Below, piece after piece: positions 20,692 to 28,835 of a stretch of 57,899 nt of DNA; the stretch's first letter is position 1; each line of letters opens with the position of its first letter. Under the pieces are notes generated by a model. That model had not been told where the DNA came from. It made no database searches and saw nothing but the letters and a program-made list of their open reading frames with translations. Source of the stretch: Oxalobacteraceae bacterium. GTDB taxonomy: Bacteria; Pseudomonadota; Gammaproteobacteria; Burkholderiales; Burkholderiaceae_D. The position numbers and the translations under genes are program-made. The stretch covers positions 1-57,899 of the forward strand of contig JAIXXN010000030.1 in NCBI GenBank assembly GCA_027490725.1, read 5' to 3'.

Positions 20692-21657
20692 ATGATCAAT
20701 GTATTCGTTCTCCAGAATGGCCGGCTCAACCAGGTACCCATCGACACGCGCGCCGATCTGGAGCAGGTCGATCCGGTCTGGGTGGACCTGACCGACCCGA
20801 CCGACGACGAGCGGGCCTGGGTTAAGACCATCTATGGCGTGACTCTGCCGGGCGAGGACGAAGTCAAGGATATTGAAGCTTCGGCGCGTTACTACGAAGC
20901 GGAAAACGGCGATCTGCACCTGCGTACCGACTTCCTGCTGGAAGAAGAAGATGGCCCGTCGCGCATCGTCACGGTGGCGTTTATTCTGGCCCGTAAGATG
21001 CTGTTCTCGGTGCATACCGACGATCTGCCGGTATTCCGGCTGGTGCGTATGCGCGCCCGTTCGCGGCCCGGTTCGATCGCCGACTACATGGACGTGCTGC
21101 TGGACCTGTACGCCACCGATGCCGAATATTCGGCCGATGCGCTGGAAGGCATCTACCAGAATCTGGAAGAAGTTAGTGGCCGCGTGCTGCAGGAAGAATT
21201 CACCGACCAGGACGCAGCCGCAGCCCTGAACGCGATCGCCCACGAGGAAGACTTGAATGGCCGGATCCGCCGGAATATGATGGATACCCGCCGTGCGGTC
21301 AGCTTCCTGATGCGTGGCCGTTTGCTTAATTCCGAGCAGTTCGAGGAAGCGCGCCAGATTCTGCGCGATATCGAATCGCTCGATGGTCACACCTCTTTCC
21401 TGTTCGATAAGATTAACTTCCTGATGGATGCCACCGTCGGTTTCATCAACATTAACCAGAACAAGATCATCAAGATCTTCTCGGTGGCCAGCGTGGCCTT
21501 CCTGCCGCCGACCCTGATCGCCTCGATCTACGGCATGAACTTCAAGTGGCTGCCGGAGCTAGACTGGTCGCTGGGCTACCCGTTTGCACTGCTGCTGATG
21601 GTGACCAGCGCGATTGCACCATTCTGGTACTTCCGCCGGCGCGGCTGGCTGAAATAG
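20692..21657 (+). CDS. corA: CorA-type Mg2+/Co2+ transporter
   Basis: The 321-residue pentameric inner-membrane channel imports magnesium. A large N-terminal cytoplasmic domain ends in a long helix, followed by two C-terminal membrane helices. The selectivity motif YGMN (about 281-284) sits at the end of the first helix, and the loop FKWLPELDWSLGYP holds the MPEL-like element. The C-terminus is basic (YFRRRGWLK), as usual. I chose ATG 20692, giving MINVFVLQNGRL; the upstream GTG at 20650 adds 14 residues without support. It appears monocistronic. Confidence 0.94.
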   Translation: MINVFVLQNGRLNQVPIDTRADLEQVDPVWVDLTDPTDDERAWVKTIYGVTLPGEDEVKDIEASARYYEAENGDLHLRTDFLLEEEDGPSRIVTVAFILARKMLFSVHTDDLPVFRLVRMRARSRPGSIADYMDVLLDLYATDAEYSADALEGIYQNLEEVSGRVLQEEFTDQDAAAALNAIAHEEDLNGRIRRNMMDTRRAVSFLMRGRLLNSEQFEEARQILRDIESLDGHTSFLFDKINFLMDATVGFININQNKIIKIFSVASVAFLPPTLIASIYGMNFKWLPELDWSLGYPFALLLMVTSAIAPFWYFRRRGWLK

Positions 21658-21812
21658 GCTGACTCGAAATCAGCGGATCCGTAATCAGCTGGCCTCTTAA
21701 GTTTCAAACTTTCAGCACTGTAATAAAGCAGGGCGCGCTTATCGCTTAAAATCGCGCCAGTGTCACTTTCCGGTCAAACGCATCGGGTATGCTGGCCGTC
21801 GAAAGTGCGAAC

Positions 21813-23543
21813 ATGAACAAAAAACGGCAATTCTTCCCACGCCAGGTGGTCGAAGCCGGCGGTAATCGCTGGGACTGGGCGCTGCTGCCCATCGTATTGG
21901 CAGTCTTTGTGATGCTGGCGTATGGCAGCCAGCAGATGGCGCGCCCGTATGAACTGGGGCAGGCCCTGCCGCTCTCGCTGGATCCCGTCAATTTACCGTA
22001 TTACCTGCTGCGCACCACGCTGCGGATGTTTATCGCGCTGGGCGCTTCGGTGGTGTTCAGCTGCGTGTTCGCCGCGCTCACCACCAAATACCGGCTGGCT
22101 GAAAAAGTGCTGGTGCCATTGCTCGACATTCTGCAATCGATCCCGATTCTGGGTTTCCTGTCGATTACCGTGACCGCCTTTATTGCGCTCTTCCCCGGCA
22201 ATCTGCTGGGGGTGGAGTGCGCCGCGATCTTCGCCATCTTTACCTCGCAGGCCTGGAATATGGCGTTTTCCGCCTATCAGGGCTTTCGCACCGTGCCGGC
22301 TGAATTGTCGGAAGCCGCGCAGGTTTACCAGCTGTCCGGCTGGCAGCGTTTCTGGCGGCTCGAACTGCCGTTCGCCATGCCCGGCTTGCTGTGGAATATG
22401 ATGATGTCGATGTCCGGCGGCTGGTTCTTCGTGGTGGCGTCAGAAGCGATTTCCGTATCCGGTCAGGACATCAAGCTGCCCGGCATCGGCTCCTACATCG
22501 CGCTGGCGATTGCCAATAGCGATATGCACGCCATCGGCTGGGCCATCGGCACCATGTTCGTCGCGGTGCTGATGTATGACCAGTTATTCTTCCGGCCTTT
22601 GCTGGCCTGGGCCGACCGCTTCCGCTTCGAGGAAACCGGCAGTGACACAGCGCAGCAATCGTGGTTGCTGACGTGGTTGCGCCGCACCGAACGCACCCAG
22701 GCCATGGTGGCTTGGTTTGGCGACTTGCTGGGGCGTTCGATTGCGCTGTTTCGCCTCGGTCACGATGGCACGTCGATCCGGGCGCGGCGCGACCAGCCTT
22801 CGCTGGTGCCGCAACGGGTGTGGGATGCGGTGATTGCGGCGGTGGTGTTTTATGCCATCTGGAGCCTGGCCCACTTCATCAGCACCGAAGTCGGCTGGGG
22901 CGAAGTGGGGCATGTGCTATTACTCGGGCTGTACACGCTGATACGGGTGGTGGTGCTGCTGGTGCTGGCGACGCTGGTGTGGGTGCCGGTCGGCGTGTGG
23001 ATCGGCATGAACCCGGTGTGGGCTTCGCGTACTCAGGCAGTGGCGCAGTTTCTGGCAGCCTTCCCGACCAATCTGGTGTTCCCGGTGGCGGTGGTGCTGA
23101 TTGTGCGCTACCAGCTGAATCCCGATATCTGGCTGTCGCCGCTGATGATACTCGGCACCCAGTGGTACCTGCTGTTCAATGTGATTGCCGGTGCTTCCAC
23201 CATCCCGACCGAACTGCGGCACGCGGCGCAGAATTTCGGTTTGTCCGGCTGGCTGAAGTGGCGCCGCTATCTGCTGCCGGCGATTTTCCCGAGCTTTGTC
23301 ACCGGGGCGATTACTGCGACCGGCGGTTCGTGGAACGCCAGTATCGTGGCCGAATATGTGAGCTGGGGGCCGACCACGCTGAAGGCACATGGGCTCGGCA
23401 GCTATATTCAGGAGATGACCACGGCTGGTGATTTCCCGCGCATTGCGCTGGGCATCGGAGTGATGTGTATCTTTGTGATGGGCTTTAACCACTTTGTCTG
23501 GCGCCGGCTGTACACGCTGGCCGAAAGCCGCCTGCACTTCTAG
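21813..23543 (+). CDS. ABC transporter permease with two fused permease domains
   Basis: The protein of about 576 residues carries two complete NitT/TauT-type permease domains in one chain. Each has an EAA loop: EAAQVYQLSGWQRFWRLELP in the first half and HAAQNFGLSGWLKWRRYLLP in the second. The two halves are joined by a hydrophilic linker near the middle (RTERTQAMVAWFGDLLGRS). A single gene therefore supplies both halves of the membrane channel. The substrate is not determined; relatives are annotated as nitrate/sulfonate/bicarbonate type. ATG 21813 has a weak GAAAG upstream; ATG 21789, 8 codons earlier, is also possible. The ATPase gene lies 62 bases downstream; there is no binding-protein gene nearby. 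Confidence 0.9.
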   Translation: MNKKRQFFPRQVVEAGGNRWDWALLPIVLAVFVMLAYGSQQMARPYELGQALPLSLDPVNLPYYLLRTTLRMFIALGASVVFSCVFAALTTKYRLAEKVLVPLLDILQSIPILGFLSITVTAFIALFPGNLLGVECAAIFAIFTSQAWNMAFSAYQGFRTVPAELSEAAQVYQLSGWQRFWRLELPFAMPGLLWNMMMSMSGGWFFVVASEAISVSGQDIKLPGIGSYIALAIANSDMHAIGWAIGTMFVAVLMYDQLFFRPLLAWADRFRFEETGSDTAQQSWLLTWLRRTERTQAMVAWFGDLLGRSIALFRLGHDGTSIRARRDQPSLVPQRVWDAVIAAVVFYAIWSLAHFISTEVGWGEVGHVLLLGLYTLIRVVVLLVLATLVWVPVGVWIGMNPVWASRTQAVAQFLAAFPTNLVFPVAVVLIVRYQLNPDIWLSPLMILGTQWYLLFNVIAGASTIPTELRHAAQNFGLSGWLKWRRYLLPAIFPSFVTGAITATGGSWNASIVAEYVSWGPTTLKAHGLGSYIQEMTTAGDFPRIALGIGVMCIFVMGFNHFVWRRLYTLAESRLHF

Positions 23544-23605
23544 TCCATGCTTATAACTAGCGCTATAACCAGAACCAACACCCGTATCAGTATCGGAACC
23601 GAATT

Positions 23606-24925
23606 ATGCGTACTCCTATCGTCGAACTGAAAGCGGTCGGCAAACATTTTCGTGGTGCCGATGGTTCCGCGCGCGCGGTGCTGGAAGGCGTCGACTTTAC
23701 CCTGCATGAAGGTGAAATCGTCGCCTTGCTGGGCCAGTCCGGCTCCGGTAAATCCACCATGTTGCGGATTATGGCGGGGCTGATTCCTGCCGATGCCGGT
23801 CAGGTACTGTATCGCGGTATGCCCTTGTATGGCACGGCGCGCGGGATTCGCATGGTGTTCCAGTCGTTTGCGCTGTTCCCGTGGCTGACGGTGCAGAAAA
23901 ATGTGGAGCTGGGGCTGGAAGCGCAAGGCATGCCGGCCGAGCAGCGCGCCCGTCGCGCCGAAAAGATGATCGATCTGATCGGCCTGTCCGGTTTCGAAGG
24001 GGCGCTGCCGCGCGAGCTGTCTGGCGGGATGCGGCAGCGCGTCGGTATCGCCCGCGCACTGGTGATGGAGCCGGAAGTGCTGCTGATGGACGAAGCGTTT
24101 TCCGCACTCGATGTGCTGACCGGTGAACGGCTGCGCGAAGAAATCCTCGAGTTATGGCAGTCCGGCCAGATTCCTACCAAGGCGATTCTGGTGGTGTCGC
24201 ACAATATCGAGGAAGCCGTGATGATGGCGGACCGGGTGCTGATCTTCGCTAGCGATCCGGGCCGGGTGCGTGCCGAGTTGCCGATTGCGCTGCCCCAGCC
24301 GCGCAAGGCGGAGAGCTCGGAAGTCCGCCTGCTGATCGATCAGGTATATGAGCTGATGACGGCCGGTGCTGGCCGGCGTGGTCTGATCAGCGAGAAGGAA
24401 GTCAAGCTGCAACTGGGCGACCGCCTGCCGCAGGCCGGTATCGCGCACATGGAAGGGATACTCGAGTTGCTGGCCGAAGAGCCGTTTAGCGGCCGCGCCG
24501 ATCTGCCACAGCTGGCAGAAGAAACGGAAATGACGGACGCGGAGTTGCTGGAAGTGCTGAATGGTCTGATTCTGCTGGGCTTTGCCTATCTGACCAAGGG
24601 TGACATGCTGCTGACCGAACTGGGTAGCCGGTACGCAGCGGCCAGCAATATGGAACGCCAGGAGCTGTTCGGCCGGCAGTTGCTCGAGCATGTGCCGCTG
24701 ATTGCCTATATCTGCCATGGTCTGGAGCAGGATAAATCGGGTGATCTGCCGGAAGACCTGTTCCTCAAGTTGCTGCGCTTTACGCTGAGCGCGGAAGAGG
24801 CAGAAAAAGCTTTGCGGGTGGCGATCGAATGGGGACGTTACGGCGATCTGTTCGAATACAACTTCAACACCGGCGTGATCCAGATGAGCAGGGAAGACGA
24901 ACAGGATGAGGAAGACGCGCTATAA
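23606..24925 (+). CDS. ABC transporter ATPase with C-terminal AAA-associated domain
   Basis: This 439-residue protein has a full ABC ATPase domain: Walker A GQSGSGKST (43-51), Q loop FQ (85-86), signature LSGGMRQR (138-145), Walker B LLMDEA (159-164) and the switch His in VSHNIEEA. Residues from about 265 to 430 form an extra helical domain (ISEKEVKLQLGDRLPQAG to FNTGVIQMS) that matches the AAA-associated C-terminal domain found on some NitT/TauT-type ATPases. That domain has a winged-helix look and may be regulatory. With the preceding double permease it forms a two-gene importer, or possibly an exporter. The substrate is unknown. Confidence 0.9.
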   Translation: MRTPIVELKAVGKHFRGADGSARAVLEGVDFTLHEGEIVALLGQSGSGKSTMLRIMAGLIPADAGQVLYRGMPLYGTARGIRMVFQSFALFPWLTVQKNVELGLEAQGMPAEQRARRAEKMIDLIGLSGFEGALPRELSGGMRQRVGIARALVMEPEVLLMDEAFSALDVLTGERLREEILELWQSGQIPTKAILVVSHNIEEAVMMADRVLIFASDPGRVRAELPIALPQPRKAESSEVRLLIDQVYELMTAGAGRRGLISEKEVKLQLGDRLPQAGIAHMEGILELLAEEPFSGRADLPQLAEETEMTDAELLEVLNGLILLGFAYLTKGDMLLTELGSRYAAASNMERQELFGRQLLEHVPLIAYICHGLEQDKSGDLPEDLFLKLLRFTLSAEEAEKALRVAIEWGRYGDLFEYNFNTGVIQMSREDEQDEEDAL

Positions 24926-24944
24926 GTCGCGCGGAGGGGCAAAC

Positions 24945-24968
24945 GGGCTGCAGCCGCAGCCGCAGCCC
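24945..24968. terminator. GC-rich hairpin between convergent ATPase and hemL genes
   Basis: GGGCTGC (24945-24951) pairs with GCAGCCC (24962-24968) around a CAG-rich loop. No T tract is present on either strand. Position between two gene ends suggests a role in ending transcripts, but evidence is thin. Confidence 0.3.
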
Positions 24969-24981
24969 CGGGGTACTTGGA

Positions 24982-26271
24982 TTACGCCAGTTTCTTGAAC
25001 ACGCGCGCGGCGGCGGCGATGGTTTCGTCGATCACGGCGTCGCTGTGCTGGGCCGAGACAAAGCCCGCCTCGAAGGCCGCTGGTGCGAAGTACACGCCTT
25101 CGTCCAGCATGGCGTGGAAGAAGGCATTGAAGCGTTCGCGGTTACCGGCCATCATTTCGGCGTAGTTGTTGGGTGGCGTGGCGCTGAAGTACAGACCGAA
25201 CATGCCGCCGATGGCGTCGGCGCAGAACTCGACACCGGCCTCGCGGGCGGCCTGGGTCAGGCCGGCCGCCAGACGGTTGGCCGTGGCGCTCAGGCGCTCG
25301 TAGAAACCTTCTTCCTGAATCAGGCGCAGCGTGGTCATGCCGGCCGCCACGGCGACCGGATTGCCGGACAGGGTACCTGCCTGATACACGGCGCCGAGCG
25401 GCGCCATATTGCCCATCAGTTTGGCGCTACCGCCGAACGCCGCCACCGGCAGACCGCCGCCAATCACCTTACCCAGTGCCGTCAGGTCGGGCTGGATGCC
25501 GTACAGTTGCTGGGCGCCGCCCAGCGCAACGCGGAAGCCGCACATCACTTCATCGAAGATCAGAATTGCGCCATGTTTGGTGCACAGATCGCGCAGCGCC
25601 TGCAGGAAGGCCTGCGAGGCCTTGATCAGGTTCATATTGCCAGCTACCGGCTCGACGATGACGCAGGCGATGGTGTCGCCATAGGATGCGAAGGCCTCTT
25701 CAATCTGCTGCACGTTGTTATAGTCGAGCACCAGCGTGTGCTTGACGAAGTCTTCCGGGACACCGGCCGAGGTCGGATTGCCGAAGGTGAGCAGACCGCT
25801 GCCGGCTTTCACCAGCAGCGAATCGGCGTGGCCGTGGTAGCAGCCTTCGAACTTGATGATCTTGTCGCGTCCCGTGGCGCCGCGCGCCAGACGCAGGGCG
25901 CTCATGGTGGCCTCGGTCCCGGACGACACCAGTCGTACCTGTTCGATGGAAGGCACCAGCCGGCAGATTTCTTCCGCCATCAGCACTTCGCCTTCGGTTG
26001 GCGCACCGAACGACAGACCGCGGGTGGCCGCTTCCTGCACTGCCTTGACTACCACCGGGTGGGCGTGGCCGACGATGGCCGGACCCCAGGAACCGATATA
26101 GTCGATATAGCGCTTGTCGTCGGCATCCCAGAAATAAGGGCCTTCGGCGCGGGTGATGAAGCGCGGTGTGCCGCCCACCGAACGGAAGGCGCGCACCGGC
26201 GAATTAACGCCGCCGGGCGTGGTTTTCTGGGCGCGTTCGAACAACTGGTCATTCTTGGAAGTGGTAGTCAT
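24982..26271 (-). CDS. hemL: Glutamate-1-semialdehyde 2,1-aminomutase
   Basis: The 429-residue PLP enzyme makes 5-aminolevulinate, the first committed haem precursor, by the C5 route. [20 protein letters not shown] is the family N-terminus. [10 protein letters not shown] has the PLP-binding Asp, and the Schiff-base lysine is Lys268 in ALGKVIGGG. The start at ATG 26271 gives normal length; the upstream in-frame sequence overlaps thiD and is not part of the protein. It follows the thiD-like gene by 16 bases on the same strand. Confidence 0.97.
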   Translation of the reverse strand: MTTTSKNDQLFERAQKTTPGGVNSPVRAFRSVGGTPRFITRAEGPYFWDADDKRYIDYIGSWGPAIVGHAHPVVVKAVQEAATRGLSFGAPTEGEVLMAEEICRLVPSIEQVRLVSSGTEATMSALRLARGATGRDKIIKFEGCYHGHADSLLVKAGSGLLTFGNPTSAGVPEDFVKHTLVLDYNNVQQIEEAFASYGDTIACVIVEPVAGNMNLIKASQAFLQALRDLCTKHGAILIFDEVMCGFRVALGGAQQLYGIQPDLTALGKVIGGGLPVAAFGGSAKLMGNMAPLGAVYQAGTLSGNPVAVAAGMTTLRLIQEEGFYERLSATANRLAAGLTQAAREAGVEFCADAIGGMFGLYFSATPPNNYAEMMAGNRERFNAFFHAMLDEGVYFAPAAFEAGFVSAQHSDAVIDETIAAAARVFKKLA

Positions 26272-26287
26272 GATGGCGTCTTCGGTA

Positions 26288-27133
26288 TCAAGTAGGTAAA
26301 TTCTGCTGGAGATGGAAAAAACGGTTGGGCACCAGTTTGCCCATACCGTAACGCTGGGCATGGGCCAGCGCACCGACGGTATATTCCTGTGCCGAGGCGA
26401 CCGCGTCAACCGCGCTGGCACCGCGTGCCATGAAAGCTGCGATGGCGGCTGACAGGGTGCCACCGGCGCCAATGAAAGGCCCAGGCATGTGCTGCCAGGC
26501 GTCGTGGCAAATCATGCCATCAGCGCCGAATAGGGTGTTGGCCAGCGTGTTGGGGGCGCTGGTCTCGCCCTGCGCCGGGCTGACGTTGGTGCCGGTAACC
26601 AGCACGAACTCGCAGCCCAGTGCCAGCAAATGTTCGACGTCCGATTCGATACTGTCTTCGGCGCCCTCGCGCCAGGTTTCGGCCAGCCGGCCCAGTTCCA
26701 CCTGCGACAGCATCAGCAGGGTTGCTTGCGGCACCAGCAACTGGCGCACTGCAATCATCAACTCTTCCGCTTCGTCATCGCCCAGCGCTGGCAGGCGCGA
26801 ACTGAATGGATCGACGATTAGCGGTGCATCGGGATAGTCGGACAGTATTTCGGCTATCGCCGCCACCTGTTCCACGCTGGTCAGCGCGCCGACCTTGAAG
26901 GCGGCCACGGTCAGGTCTTCCAGTAGCACGCGGGCCTGATCGGAAACCCAGTCAGGGTCGACCTCCTGCACGTCTTCGATGCGGGCGCTGTCGCCGATCA
27001 GCAACGCGGTAGTGGTGGCCAGACCGGTACAGGCGAGCGCGGAAAATACCGCCAGATCGGCGTGTACACCAGTGGCACCGGCCGGATCGGCAGCGCCGAA
27101 GCTTAATATGAGAGGAGAAGTTTGGATTTGCAC
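26288..27133 (-). CDS. thiD: ThiD-like (HMP/HMP-phosphate kinase family) protein with altered catalytic motif
   Basis: The 281-residue ribokinase-fold protein resembles hydroxymethylpyrimidine (phosphate) kinase of thiamine synthesis: [27 protein letters not shown] is the family-like N-terminus (residues 11-37). In canonical ThiD the anion-hole motif is GTGC, with Cys as the catalytic base. Here residues 222-225 read GAGG ([12 protein letters not shown]), so the Cys is Gly; I checked this on the DNA at 26461-26480. The substrate-binding segment TPN is also replaced (LLMLSQVEL). The start is GTG 27133. No TPP riboswitch fits in the 57 bases upstream, and no other thi gene is near. It may be a divergent ThiD or a kinase of another substrate. 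Confidence 0.75.
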   Translation of the reverse strand: MQIQTSPLILSFGAADPAGATGVHADLAVFSALACTGLATTTALLIGDSARIEDVQEVDPDWVSDQARVLLEDLTVAAFKVGALTSVEQVAAIAEILSDYPDAPLIVDPFSSRLPALGDDEAEELMIAVRQLLVPQATLLMLSQVELGRLAETWREGAEDSIESDVEHLLALGCEFVLVTGTNVSPAQGETSAPNTLANTLFGADGMICHDAWQHMPGPFIGAGGTLSAAIAAFMARGASAVDAVASAQEYTVGALAHAQRYGMGKLVPNRFFHLQQNLPT

Positions 27134-27190
27134 GGCTGGTAGATTAAGATACCTGATTCAGCATTTTACTTGATTGAAGGGTGTGCCATC

Positions 27191-27382
27191 GTGAGTAGCA
27201 ATGAAACAACGCAGCAGTTCCAGACCTGGATGTGCCTGATCTGCGGCTGGATCTACGACGAGCAGGCCGGTTTGCCGGATGAGGGCATCGCGCCGGGGAC
27301 CCGCTGGGCGGATGTGCCGATGAACTGGAGCTGCCCGGAATGCGGCGCCCGCAAAGACGATTTCGAGATGGTCGCCATCTGA
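27191..27382 (+). CDS. Rubredoxin
   Basis: The 63-residue iron protein transfers single electrons. Two Cys pairs coordinate one iron: CLICG and CPECG, with the usual WIYDEQAGLPDEGIAPGTRW between them. I chose GTG 27191 (MSSNETTQQFQTW), preceded by GAAGGGTG; the upstream TTG at 27170 would add seven residues. The gene sits between thiD (divergent) and pilG. This neighbourhood recurs in related bacteria, but no functional link to the pilus system is known. The electron donor and acceptor are not encoded nearby. Confidence 0.94.
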   Translation: MSSNETTQQFQTWMCLICGWIYDEQAGLPDEGIAPGTRWADVPMNWSCPECGARKDDFEMVAI

Positions 27383-27391
27383 TGCACTGGC

Positions 27392-27413
27392 GCTGGTATG
27401 GTATCGTACCAGC
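27392..27413 (+). other. Hairpin between rubredoxin and pilG
   Basis: GCTGGTA (27392-27398) pairs with TACCAGC (27407-27413) around an 8-base loop. No T tract follows. It may protect the rubredoxin mRNA end or form part of the pilG leader. Just after it, GCGTATA occurs twice close together (about 27423-27437). Confidence 0.4.
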
Positions 27414-27440
27414 ATCACACTCGCGTATAGCGTATAGCGC

Positions 27441-27845
27441 ATGATTACCAATCCGCCCGCTCAGAACCTGACCATCATGGTGATCGACGATAGCAATACG
27501 ATACGTCGTTCGGCCGAGATTTTTCTGACGCAGGGAGGCTACCGGGTGGTGCTAGCCGAAGATGGCTTCGATGCCCTCGCTAAAATCCATGATCACCACC
27601 CCGCGCTGGTGGTGTGTGACCTCTTGATGCCGCGCCTCGATGGCTATCAGACTTGCGCGCTGATCAAGAAAAACCCGCAATTCCATGCCACGCCCGTGCT
27701 GCTGCTGTCCTCCAGAGATGGCCTGTTCGAGCGCGCCCGTGCCAGCATGGTCGGCGCCGCCGCCTATCTGACTAAACCCTTTACCCAGGAAAGCCTGCTG
27801 GCTGCGGTGCGCGAGCACACCCGCGGCGCGGACGGCGCCGAATAG
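27441..27845 (+). CDS. pilG: Type IV pilus response regulator PilG (single receiver domain)
   Basis: The 134-residue protein is a stand-alone receiver domain. The acidic pocket is VIDDS (Asp16-Asp17), the phosphoacceptor is Asp60 in VVCDLLMPRLDGY, and the conserved Lys is in YLTKPFT. In the Pseudomonas Chp system, PilG is phosphorylated by ChpA and promotes pilus extension and cAMP production. Here it begins the cluster pilG-pilH-pilI-pilJ-chpA, with an 8-base gap to pilH. PilG rather than PilH is assigned by gene order and by the longer N-terminus. Confidence 0.92.
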   Translation: MITNPPAQNLTIMVIDDSNTIRRSAEIFLTQGGYRVVLAEDGFDALAKIHDHHPALVVCDLLMPRLDGYQTCALIKKNPQFHATPVLLLSSRDGLFERARASMVGAAAYLTKPFTQESLLAAVREHTRGADGAE

Positions 27846-27853
27846 AGCAAACC

Positions 27854-28228
27854 ATGGCCATACAAAACGTCTTGATCGTTGATGATTCGCCCACCGAGCG
27901 CTACTACCTTAGCGATATGCTGGTGCGTCACGGCTACACGGTGAGCTGCGCCGAAACGGGCGAACAGGCCATGCTGAAAATCCGCGCCGAGAAACCGCAG
28001 CTGATCCTGATGGATGTGGTGATGCCGGGTGCGAACGGATTCCAGGTCACCCGCTCGATTGCGCGTGATCCGGCGCTGCAGGACATCCCGATCATTATCT
28101 GCTCGAGCAAGAATCAGGAGACCGACCGGATCTGGGGCTTGCGACAGGGCGCCTGTGCGTATCTGGTGAAACCGGTCGATGCCGGGGAACTGCTGGCCCA
28201 GATTGCCAAACTGGACGAGCAGGGCTGA
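27854..28228 (+). CDS. pilH: Type IV pilus response regulator PilH (single receiver domain)
   Basis: This is a second stand-alone receiver, 124 residues. Acidic residues Asp10-Asp11 lie in IVDDSPTERYYL, the phosphoacceptor is Asp54 in LILMDVVMPGANGF, and the conserved Lys is in YLVKPVD. PilH counteracts or balances PilG in twitching motility, promoting retraction or acting as a phosphate sink. The sequence DSPTERYYLSDML is characteristic of PilH. It is followed two bases later by pilI. Confidence 0.93.
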   Translation: MAIQNVLIVDDSPTERYYLSDMLVRHGYTVSCAETGEQAMLKIRAEKPQLILMDVVMPGANGFQVTRSIARDPALQDIPIIICSSKNQETDRIWGLRQGACAYLVKPVDAGELLAQIAKLDEQG

Positions 28229-28230
28229 GC

Positions 28231-28779
28231 ATGGATACGCCGCCGGAACGCCGCAGCCGCTTGCGCCAGTATCAGGTGCAGCTACTGGAACGGATGCAGG
28301 CTGCCAGAACCGACGGAGTGGGTGCGGCGCGCGAGCTCGGTGTGCTGATGGGCGGACAGGCCTGTCTACTGGACTTGACCCAGATCAGTGAAATTGTGCC
28401 ACGCCAGAGCCTGACGCCGGTGCCGCTGACGCAGCCCTGGTATCTGGGGCTGGCGAATATCCGCGGCCAGCTGACCGGGGTGGTCGATCTGGCTAGTTAC
28501 CAGCTGGGACAGGCGCCGGCTGGCGCGTTGCCGGGCCAGCGCGATGTTACGCTGGCAGCGGGACTGGTGCTGCCGTGCGCCTTGCGGATCGAAGCGCTGC
28601 TGGGCTTACGCAATCTGGCCGAGATGCAGCCGGAGCCGTCGCAAACCCTGCAGCAGTTACCGCAGCAGTTACCTTTATGGTGCCGGCAGCGCTACCGTGA
28701 TGCGGCCGGACAGGTATGGACGCGGCTCGATCTGGCACAACTGGTGCGCGAGCCCGGTTTTCTTCAAGTGGGTTGGTAA
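28231..28779 (+). CDS. pilI: CheW-like adaptor PilI
   Basis: The 182-residue protein couples the chemoreceptor PilJ to the kinase ChpA. A short helical N-terminus leads into a CheW fold: GGQACLLDLTQISEIVPRQSLTPVP, WYLGLANIRGQLTGVVDLASY (the NIRG element is the conserved CheW core), and a divergent C-terminal half. The start at ATG 28231 lies two bases after the pilH stop. The order G-H-I-J-L matches the Pseudomonas pil-chp cluster. Confidence 0.9.
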   Translation: MDTPPERRSRLRQYQVQLLERMQAARTDGVGAARELGVLMGGQACLLDLTQISEIVPRQSLTPVPLTQPWYLGLANIRGQLTGVVDLASYQLGQAPAGALPGQRDVTLAAGLVLPCALRIEALLGLRNLAEMQPEPSQTLQQLPQQLPLWCRQRYRDAAGQVWTRLDLAQLVREPGFLQVGW

Positions 28780-28835
28780 GGGGCCGTGTCGCGACGCAGC
28801 ACCGCTGAACAGGATCGTTAGGAAAGGCGTACAAG

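Noticed and set aside
27134..27190. TPP riboswitch upstream of the thiD-like gene
   Set aside because: Only 57 bases separate it from rubredoxin, and no thi-box sequence is visible.
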